A stretch of 12,912 bases of DNA from Acidobacteriaceae bacterium (GTDB lineage Bacteria > Acidobacteriota > Terriglobia > Terriglobales > Acidobacteriaceae). The position numbers and the translations under genes were made by a program. Where the stretch lies: NCBI GenBank assembly GCA_003135495.1, contig PLBX01000248.1, forward strand, positions 1 to 12,912, given 5' to 3'. The notes beneath the pieces are model-generated. The model made no database searches and was not told the DNA's origin. It saw only the letters and a program-made list of their open reading frames with translations. Positions 6,728 through 12,912 of this stretch are shown here, one piece after another (the stretch's first letter is position 1; each line of letters begins with the position of its first letter).

Positions 6728-6768
6728 ATGAAACTGTCCGGCGCAAGCTGTTACAATTTTGCTTGTAA
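6728..6768 (+). promoter_or_regulatory. Extended -10 promoter with overlapping inverted repeat
   Basis: TACAAT (6752-6757) carries an upstream TG (6749-6750), giving TGtTACAAT. This matches the tRNA promoter at eight of nine positions. ATGAAA (6728-6733) is a fair -35 box at 18 bp. Transcription would start near 6764, giving a leader of about 63 nt. TTACAA (6751-6756) and TTGTAA (6763-6768) form an inverted repeat covering the -10 box and the predicted start, a usual place for a repressor operator. Confidence 0.5.
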
Positions 6769-6826
6769 AAATGGGCTTGTCTCCACTAGCTATTCAGCAA
6801 ATATATCTCGCCACTAAGGATCTCTC

Positions 6827-9800
6827 GTGATTCGTAATGTACCTTTGTTTGCGCGCGTCGTGCTTTGCCTGGTCATCACTCTTGTCTGTCTTTGTTTTTC
6901 TCAGGCCGTTGCTCAGGAAGGACAAGAAGGGCGATTGCTTCTTTTTCCCGACATATATAAGGACAAAGTCGTGTTTGTATATGGCGGCGATATCTGGCTG
7001 GCGTCGAGTTCGGGAGGCACGGCACGGCGAGTTACTTCGGATCCGGGGCGGGAATTGTTTCCGAAATTTTCGCCGGATGGAAAGTGGCTCGCATTTACAG
7101 GGCAGTACGATGGCAATTTTAATGTGTATGTAATGCCGTCCGATGGCGGGCAACCGAAGCAGTTGACTTTCTATCAAGGATCGGCGCGTCCGCTTAGCGA
7201 TCGCATGGGTGTGCTGAATGAGGTGATTGGGTGGACGCCGGATTCGAAGAGCATTGTTTTTCTTTCGCGACGCGACGCTTCGAATGGCTGGATTAAGCGT
7301 CCCTATACGGTGAGCCTTGATGGCGGACTTGCTCAACCGATGCCGATGGATGAAGGCGGGCTGCTTTCATTCTCGGCGGACGGAACGAAGATCGCTTATA
7401 ACCGGATCTTCCGGAACTTCCGGCAATGGAAGCGTTACACCGGCGGAATGGCGCAGGATATTACGATTTACGACGTCAGGAATAATGTGGTGGAGCAAAC
7501 GATCCCGCACACGGAGTATACCGACACGTTTCCGATGTGGCATGGCAACACTGTTTATTTCACTTCGGATCGCGGCGATGCGCATAGGTTGAATCTCTAC
7601 AGCTATGACTTGGGCAGTAAGCAGGTTGAACAACTTACTAAGTTTGACCAATACGACATCATGTGGCCGAGCCTTGGCCCTGATGCGATTGTGTTTGAGA
7701 ATGCGGGGTACTTGTACAAGTTTGATTTGCAAACGCGGCAGTCTTCGAAACTCTCTGTTGTTGTGAGTGGCGATCACGATGAGGCGATGAAGCACTGGGT
7801 CAATGCCGGAAAACATATCACCGATTTTGATATCGCTCCGGATGGGAAGCGAGCGGTGATTGGGGCGCGGGGCGAGGTGTTCACGGTGCCGGCGAAGGAA
7901 GGGAGCATTCGGAATCTTACGCATTCTCCGGGTGTTCGCGAACAGCATGTGGCGTGGGCTCCCAATGGGCAATGGATCGCTTATGTTTCGGATCGAACCG
8001 GTGAGGATGAGATTTATGTCTCGCCGCAAGATGGGCTGGGTCCGGAAGAAGCAGTCACTAGCGGGCATAAGGGATTTATGTACCAGCCAGTATGGTCGCC
8101 TGACAGTTCGAAGATTGCGTGGGCGGATAAGGATTGCAAGGTCTGGTATGTCGACTTGAAGGAGAAAAAGCCGGTTCAAGTTGACCAGGGTAAGTACGGC
8201 GAAATTCTGAATTACAACTGGTCTCCGGACAGCAAGTGGCTGACTTACGACAAGAACGAGGAGTCGGGTTACTCGGTCGTGTATTTGTTCGGATTAGCGG
8301 ACAGAAAGATTACGGCTGTGACCTCGAATTTGAATAATAGTTATTCGGCTGTGTTTGATCCGGATAAACGATATTTATATTTTCTTTCGGACCGGGACTA
8401 CAACGAGGTGCTGGGGAATATAGATTTTGAGTTTGCGAATCCGAAGACGACGCGGGTTTATGTCGCGACGCTGACGGCCGACGAGCTGTCGCCGTTTCCA
8501 GCATTGAGCGACGAGGTAAAGGTGAAGAGCGAGGAGCCGGCGGCAACGACTCCGGTACCGGATACGAACAAGAAAAATTCGGGCAAGCAGCAGCCGAATA
8601 AGAAGGAAGAAAAAGAGGAGAAGCCAGACGAGAAGACAGCGGGTCCGGAGACGAAGAGTCCGCCGCGAGTATTCAGGATTGATTTGGAAGGCATTCAGAA
8701 CCGGATTGTAGCGCTTGCGGTTCCTCCGGCGGTGATTCGGAATCTGGCGGCTTCGAAGGAGGCAATTTTTTATTCAACTTCGCCGATACAGGGATTGTCA
8801 GGACCGATACCGGGGGAGGCTAAGGCGATCCACGCGTACGATTTGAAGGAGCGCAAGGATAAAGTGCTGTTGGATGGAGCAGATCATTTTGCGCTATCCA
8901 CGGATGGATCGAAGCTGTTGTATCGGGTTGACGAGGCAACTGGAGGAGAGGGTGGGGGCGAGGGCGGCGGAGGTCCGATGGGGATCATCGAGACCAAGAT
9001 TCCCGATACACCGCACAAAGTCGGTGATGGGGCGCTCAAATTGAGTGGCATGAGGGCGGAAGTTGATCCCGCTGCGGAATGGAAAGAAGTTTTCAATGAG
9101 GTGTGGCGGCAGGAGCGCGACTACTTTTTTGAGCCCGCGATGAATGGAGTTGATTGGCAGAAGGAGAAGGAGCGATATGGGCAAATGCTGCCGTATGTCG
9201 CAGATCGTTATTCGCTGACTTACATCATGGGACAGATGATTGGCGAGTTATCGAACTCGCACACGTATGTGGGCGGCGGCGATATGCCGGATTTGCATCC
9301 GGTGAATGTGGGATTACTGGGCGCGGATTATGAAGTGGATTCGGGGAGTGGCATTTATCGGATCAAAAAAATCTTTACCGGCGAGAACTGGGATGCGCAT
9401 ACGCGGTCTCCGCTGACGGAACCAGGCGTCAATATAAAGGAAGGCGAGTATTTACTTGCGATTAACGGGCGCACTTTACGGGCTCCGCAGACGCCGGATG
9501 AACTGCTGGTGAATACGGCGAATGAAGTGGTGACGCTGACGGTAAATTCTAAAGCCTCGGCGGATGGTGCGCGCAAGGTAGTGGTGAAGCCGATTGGCGA
9601 TGAGTACACGTTGCGGCAATTGAACATGGTGGAAACGAATCGGAAAAAGGTGGACGCCGCTAGTGGGGGACGGATTGGCTATGTTTATCTGCCTGATATG
9701 GGGGATGCGGGACTGAATGAATTTGTTAAACAGTACTTCCCGCAAATTCGGAAGGAAGGAATTATTTTTGATGTTCGCTATAACGGCGGAGGTTTTGTCG

Positions 9801-10288
9801 ATCAACTTATTTTTGAGCGTCTGCGGCGCGTGCTGGCGGCGATGAGCCCGCCGCGAAATTGGGAGCCGGGCACTATTCCGGCCAATGTTTTTTATGGACA
9901 CATGGCGTGCGTTACGAATCACTTTGCCGCGTCGGACGGGGACTTTTTCAGTTATTTCTTCAAGCGATATAAGCTGGGGCCGCTTATTGGCGAGCGGACC
10001 TGGGGCGGAGTGCGCGGCATTCGCGGACAGATACCGCTGATGGATGGCGGATATATCACGAGGCCGGAATTTTCACTTTATAGCTTGGACAGCAAATGGC
10101 TGATCGAAAATCGCGGCGTGGAGCCTGACGTGGTTGTGGATAATCCTCCCGATTTGGTTCGCAAGGGGCAGGACCCGCAACTGGAGAAGGCGATTGAGAT
10201 GGTGATGGAGCAGATCAAGAAGGATCCGAAGAAGTTGCCGCCACGGCCTCCGGATTTGCCGACTTACCCGGAGGGGCCGGGGCTGTAG
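6827..10288 (+). CDS. Secreted tricorn-like S41 family peptidase
   Basis: The protein has 1153 residues, against 1071 for archaeal tricorn. It has a signal peptide (1-29, cleavage after AVA), then TolB/WD-like propeller blades with repeated SPDGKWLAF, WAPNGQWIAY and WSPDSKWLTY motifs (about 35-690), helical C1 domain (about 745-815), PDZ domain (about 828-925) and the C2 catalytic domain (about 930-1145). The tricorn catalytic set is complete: S811-H812 in ELSNSHTY, nucleophile S1036 in ASDGD, and E1094 in ENRGVEPD. D1037 corresponds to the residue setting basic P1 preference. The GTG start has a strong AAGGA 6 nt upstream. Two disordered inserts stand out: a Lys/Glu/Pro-rich linker at about 565-612 and a Gly/Glu run at about 702-712. 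It probably degrades peptides outside the cytoplasm. It has its own promoter and a hairpin after its stop. Confidence 0.95.
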   Translation: MIRNVPLFARVVLCLVITLVCLCFSQAVAQEGQEGRLLLFPDIYKDKVVFVYGGDIWLASSSGGTARRVTSDPGRELFPKFSPDGKWLAFTGQYDGNFNVYVMPSDGGQPKQLTFYQGSARPLSDRMGVLNEVIGWTPDSKSIVFLSRRDASNGWIKRPYTVSLDGGLAQPMPMDEGGLLSFSADGTKIAYNRIFRNFRQWKRYTGGMAQDITIYDVRNNVVEQTIPHTEYTDTFPMWHGNTVYFTSDRGDAHRLNLYSYDLGSKQVEQLTKFDQYDIMWPSLGPDAIVFENAGYLYKFDLQTRQSSKLSVVVSGDHDEAMKHWVNAGKHITDFDIAPDGKRAVIGARGEVFTVPAKEGSIRNLTHSPGVREQHVAWAPNGQWIAYVSDRTGEDEIYVSPQDGLGPEEAVTSGHKGFMYQPVWSPDSSKIAWADKDCKVWYVDLKEKKPVQVDQGKYGEILNYNWSPDSKWLTYDKNEESGYSVVYLFGLADRKITAVTSNLNNSYSAVFDPDKRYLYFLSDRDYNEVLGNIDFEFANPKTTRVYVATLTADELSPFPALSDEVKVKSEEPAATTPVPDTNKKNSGKQQPNKKEEKEEKPDEKTAGPETKSPPRVFRIDLEGIQNRIVALAVPPAVIRNLAASKEAIFYSTSPIQGLSGPIPGEAKAIHAYDLKERKDKVLLDGADHFALSTDGSKLLYRVDEATGGEGGGEGGGGPMGIIETKIPDTPHKVGDGALKLSGMRAEVDPAAEWKEVFNEVWRQERDYFFEPAMNGVDWQKEKERYGQMLPYVADRYSLTYIMGQMIGELSNSHTYVGGGDMPDLHPVNVGLLGADYEVDSGSGIYRIKKIFTGENWDAHTRSPLTEPGVNIKEGEYLLAINGRTLRAPQTPDELLVNTANEVVTLTVNSKASADGARKVVVKPIGDEYTLRQLNMVETNRKKVDAASGGRIGYVYLPDMGDAGLNEFVKQYFPQIRKEGIIFDVRYNGGGFVDQLIFERLRRVLAAMSPPRNWEPGTIPANVFYGHMACVTNHFAASDGDFFSYFFKRYKLGPLIGERTWGGVRGIRGQIPLMDGGYITRPEFSLYSLDSKWLIENRGVEPDVVVDNPPDLVRKGQDPQLEKAIEMVMEQIKKDPKKLPPRPPDLPTYPEGPGL

Positions 10289-10317
10289 CACAATTCCTTT
10301 GTTGTATTGAAGTGGTT

Positions 10318-10345
10318 GCGGGATGGGTCGCCTGACCCATCCTGC
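10318..10345 (+). terminator. Hairpin behind the tricorn-like gene
   Basis: GGATGGGTC (10321-10329) pairs exactly with GACCCATCC (10334-10342) around GCCT. The stem extends by a G·U and two G-C pairs to 12 bp (10318-10345). It starts 30 nt after the stop codon. The bases after it (TTTG at 10348 and on the way) are only weakly T-rich, so it is a structural terminator or message-end stabiliser rather than a textbook intrinsic terminator. Confidence 0.5.
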
Positions 10346-10396
10346 ATTTGCGTGAATCGCCAAAGGTAAGTTTTGCGAAGCTAACTGCAAAACATT

Positions 10397-10417
10397 CGTC
10401 ACAAAGAATGAGTGACG
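10397..10417. promoter_or_regulatory. Inverted repeat CGTCAC-9-GTGACG
   Basis: CGTCAC (10397-10402) and GTGACG (10412-10417) are perfect reverse complements separated by 9 bp. The site is about 90 bp before the terminal two-gene pair. Arm length and spacing would suit a dimeric DNA-binding regulator. No recognisable promoter with good boxes was found close by, so its role is open. Confidence 0.35.
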
Positions 10418-10505
10418 GTCCGCACATCCAAATAAATTTTAGTGCGCTAGTCTGAAATCACTCTCAGGGCTCTCCCGGCCCGATTCCCTCCGGAAAGAAG
10501 TAGGC

Positions 10506-11237
10506 ATGTTTGCGTCAAGGCGGCATTCGCCTCGAGTGTGTGGTCACGCATTAAATCGTGAGTTCTTGCGAACTTTATTCGACGCGGCGGGAGGACCATT
10601 GTCACGCGTGCTGTTTAGTCTCATTTACTTATCCGCCTTCACGCGCGCGCAGCAATCGGAACAAGTGAATCTTGATCAAGCTATTGCGGAACAAGTGTCG
10701 AAAGGCCAAGTTGCGGACGATCAAATAGCTGCTGAAAGAGTTCTTGGTGGGCAATGGAAGCAGATGGCTCGCCGAGCGGGGATGATCTTTGCGGGAACTG
10801 TGTTGGGGGGCGATGCGCCAACTGCAAGAAGTGATGGAGAAGTTCCTATGTTGGCGACGTTTTCGACAGCGCTGGTTGGAACGCAGTTGAGATTTCTAGT
10901 GGACCGAGCGATCGCGGGGGTCGACGCCGGGCAAATTATTACTATTCATGAGTGGGCGGGCGCTTCCGCCAGGAGGCCAGTGAGGCCAGGGCAGCATCTA
11001 CTGGCATTATTTTATCCGCCCAGTCGCTTGGGCTTTACAAGCCCGGTAGGAGGTGAGCTCGGCGAGGTGCTGCTGGATGCGAGCGGGAAAAATGTGGCTG
11101 AGTCGAAAGCGATCACAAACTTCAGGTTTTTGAGTGTGCCGGGATCTGATCCAAGTCATAGCCCTGCGCGACGCGCGGTCAGCATCATTCAACTCGAGCG
11201 AGCCATTCGCAGAGCCCGACTGGAACGAGAGGAATGA
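10506..11237 (+). CDS. Secreted protein of unknown function, possible NTR/TIMP-like core
   Basis: I do not recognise this 243-residue protein firmly. A hydrophobic stretch (33-45) ending in TRA-QQ looks like a signal peptide with cleavage after residue 48. The 32 residues before it are unusually long and basic for a leader. An alternative TTG start at 10599, preceded by GGGAGGA (10589-10595), would give a normal signal peptide. A Gln-rich segment follows (about 49-87). The core (about 88-183) reads GMIFAGTVL, LRFLVDRAIAGV, ITIHEW, RPGQHLLALFYP, GFTSPVGG. This strand pattern resembles bacterial netrin/TIMP-like barrels, but the mature part has no cysteine, so the disulfides and N-terminal Cys of true TIMPs are absent. 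The C-terminus is charged and helical. Its stop is 2 nt before the next start, so the pair is very likely one translational unit. Confidence 0.8.
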   Translation: MFASRRHSPRVCGHALNREFLRTLFDAAGGPLSRVLFSLIYLSAFTRAQQSEQVNLDQAIAEQVSKGQVADDQIAAERVLGGQWKQMARRAGMIFAGTVLGGDAPTARSDGEVPMLATFSTALVGTQLRFLVDRAIAGVDAGQIITIHEWAGASARRPVRPGQHLLALFYPPSRLGFTSPVGGELGEVLLDASGKNVAESKAITNFRFLSVPGSDPSHSPARRAVSIIQLERAIRRARLEREE

Positions 11238-11239
11238 AG

Positions 11240-12912
11240 ATGCGGCGCATGATTATCCTGATTTTCGTTTTCATGATTTGCAGTGACGTTGCCAGCCGCG
11301 CCGGAGGCCCGGCTTTTATAGCGTGTTCCGGCTATGCGAGTGGGGTAGAAGGCCAGTCAATGACATGGGCCAATGGAGCGGTGCAATACTTCACCGATCA
11401 GGGAAGTCTGAGCGCGATTCTGACGGGCGCGCAGGCTGACGCACTTGTTGCAACAGCCTTCAGCACATGGACGAGCATTCCTGGGGTTAGTCTTGCCGCG
11501 ACACAGGCGGGACACTTGGCGGAGGACGTTAACGGTTCGAATATCGTCGTCACTGGCGGAATCGTGACCGCCCCAGCTGATATTACGGCCTCCGCCATCG
11601 GAACTCCGGTCGGGATTGTTTACGATTTCGATGGAACTGTCACGGACGCGCTGCTCGGCCAAGGGGCGGGCGGGTTGGCAGATTGCTTCACAAACGCGGT
11701 CTATGGAGGGCCCGACAACTTCTCTGCCAGCGGCAACATCGTGCATGCATTGGTTGTGATCAACGGAGTATGCGCGGCGACGACGCCGCAACTTGCTGAT
11801 GTGCAATACCGGCTGGTTCGCGTCGTGGGTCGAGTTATTGGATTGGGATGGTCGCAGGCGAATGTCAACGTCTTGACTCTGAAACCTCCTCCCATCAGCG
11901 ATGACTATGCTGGATTTCCGGTGATGCATTTTAGCGATCCAATTTCTTGCGTGCCGATCACTGTTTGCTATGGCAGCGCCGCCGTCCCCAAGATGGATGA
12001 CGCCGATGCGTTGGTGCGGCTCTATCCAAGCAGCACTAATCCTCAACCGGCAGGTAGGGTTTATGGCAGCGTTTATTTCACGGACGCAGCGGGCAACGCC
12101 GGTCAGATGATGCAGGGGGTCAACGTGGTGGCGCGTTTGATTGACGCGACGGGCAAGCCTTCGCGACGCTACGTGGTGACTTCTGTTTCGGGTTTTGCGT
12201 TTCATGGCAACGCCGGAAATATTGTGAATGGGTATGTGGAGGCGAACGGTCTTCGCTACGATCGATGGGGTTCCGGTGATGTGACTGTGGAAGGTTTCTT
12301 CGACTTGGGCGAACTGACAATTCCAACCGGGCAAACGATTGCTGAATATCAGTTGAGCGTGGAGGCGGTGGATACGAATTGGTCCACGGGGATTGCGCCA
12401 TATAGTTTGTCGCAAGTGGCGCCGTCGGGAACATTCGCTCCTGTCGTTGTGACCGTTACAAATGGATCGAATGCGGAGCGAGACATCCTGATGGGAGGGA
12501 GCGAGATCGCTGGAGCGCATCCGGGCAGCGGATCGACTTATGCCAACCCGGCGGCGCTGCCTGCAGACGGCGCCTGGGGTTCATGGATTTCCGGGTATGG
12601 CAGCACCGACTGGTTTGAATTCACGGCGAAAGCCAACCGCACGGCCTCAGTATCAGTGATCGCGCTCGATGAAACGAGAGCGGCGACGGAATCTAAGTTG
12701 TTGCCGGTGATTGGCATTTGGCAACTGAGCGACGAGAGTGGCAATCCGGCGCCTGCGGCTACCAACTTCGCGTTCAATACTACGACCTGGGGAATGAGCC
12801 GCCTGGACGCGCAATTCGGTGCTTCCGAGCAGTTTCGAGTGGGAGTGGCGGACTTTCGCGGCGATGGAAGGCCGGATTACTTCTACCAGGCGACGTTGTT
12901 GTATTCCGACGC
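11240..12912 (+). CDS. Secreted matrixin-like protein with degenerate zinc motif, incomplete
   Basis: The frame stays open for 557 codons to the window edge, so the C-terminus is missing. Residues 1-21 form a signal peptide (MIILIFVFMI core, cleavage near SRA). The first domain (about 25-260) resembles matrixin-type metzincins: substrate-side AFSTW at 73-77, then RVVGRVIGLGW at 194-204, which lines up with HExGHxxGLGW/H. Both zinc histidines and the catalytic Glu are replaced (R194, V195, R198), so it should be inactive as a zinc protease. A carboxypeptidase-regulatory-like beta domain follows (about 270-330), then further beta-rich, Gly/Ser-rich sequence. ATG at 11240 is chosen because GAGAGG lies 7 nt before it. 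An ATG at 11234, overlapping the previous stop, leaves no room for that site. The likely role is extracellular adhesion or binding. Confidence 0.85.
   Translation, partial: MRRMIILIFVFMICSDVASRAGGPAFIACSGYASGVEGQSMTWANGAVQYFTDQGSLSAILTGAQADALVATAFSTWTSIPGVSLAATQAGHLAEDVNGSNIVVTGGIVTAPADITASAIGTPVGIVYDFDGTVTDALLGQGAGGLADCFTNAVYGGPDNFSASGNIVHALVVINGVCAATTPQLADVQYRLVRVVGRVIGLGWSQANVNVLTLKPPPISDDYAGFPVMHFSDPISCVPITVCYGSAAVPKMDDADALVRLYPSSTNPQPAGRVYGSVYFTDAAGNAGQMMQGVNVVARLIDATGKPSRRYVVTSVSGFAFHGNAGNIVNGYVEANGLRYDRWGSGDVTVEGFFDLGELTIPTGQTIAEYQLSVEAVDTNWSTGIAPYSLSQVAPSGTFAPVVVTVTNGSNAERDILMGGSEIAGAHPGSGSTYANPAALPADGAWGSWISGYGSTDWFEFTAKANRTASVSVIALDETRAATESKLLPVIGIWQLSDESGNPAPAATNFAFNTTTWGMSRLDAQFGASEQFRVGVADFRGDGRPDYFYQATLLYSD

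Noticed and set aside
7367..8179. Minus-strand 270-codon open frame opposite the tricorn-like gene
   Set aside because: It lies wholly antisense to clear propeller-blade coding sequence, is Arg/Ile-rich and shows no domain.
11357..12520. Minus-strand 387-codon open frame opposite the matrixin-like gene
   Set aside because: It is rich in Arg, His and Ser, typical of an antisense shadow, with no domain. The plus-strand frame has a signal peptide, ribosome site and recognisable folds.
1..12912. CRISPR array, insertion sequence or prophage
   Set aside because: No regularly spaced direct repeats, no transposase or integrase, and no phage-type genes are visible.

Overview
The window looks like chromosomal DNA of a mesophilic acidobacterium, probably of the Koribacter/Terriglobia type. 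This rests on moderate GC, a Ser/Thr kinase with TPR-like C-terminus, a secreted tricorn-type peptidase, and intergenic spacers full of short GC-rich hairpins and hexamer tandem repeats. The assignment comes from gene style and remembered repeat style, not from a database search.

Layout. A tRNA-Arg(TCT) gene with its own extended -10 promoter opens the window (95-171). A gene-free 308-bp spacer with simple repeats follows. Three minus-strand genes come next, in transcription order: a REC-GGDEF diguanylate cyclase (3848-2904), an epoxyqueuosine reductase QueG carrying two unusual insertions (2793-1468), and a 2,4-dienoyl-CoA-reductase-type SDR (1328-480). A 425-bp divergent intergenic region holding a cluster of hairpin repeats separates the cyclase from a plus-strand membrane Ser/Thr kinase (4274-6691). 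The kinase is followed by its own-promoter neighbour, a 1153-residue secreted tricorn-like S41 peptidase with all four catalytic residues (6827-10288), which ends at a hairpin. The last unit is a two-gene pair: a secreted protein of unknown function with a possible NTR/TIMP-like core (10506-11237), and, almost abutting it, a large secreted matrixin-like protein whose zinc motif is degenerate (11240 to the window edge, incomplete).

How the genes relate. The cyclase and the kinase are divergent signalling genes: one makes c-di-GMP under phosphorelay input, the other senses or scaffolds at the membrane through TPR-like repeats. QueG is tRNA modification but does not act on the tRNA-Arg found here. 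The SDR belongs to fatty-acid metabolism. The tricorn-like protein is an extracytoplasmic peptidase.

The most unusual part is the terminal pair. It combines a dead-looking metalloprotease scaffold with a candidate inhibitor-like fold, in a translationally linked arrangement that recalls the animal MMP/TIMP pairing. The fold assignment of the first partner is tentative. A second point of interest is a composite hairpin element found in two diverged copies, one behind QueG and one in front of the kinase, where it lies close to the kinase promoter and creates a misleading upstream start codon.
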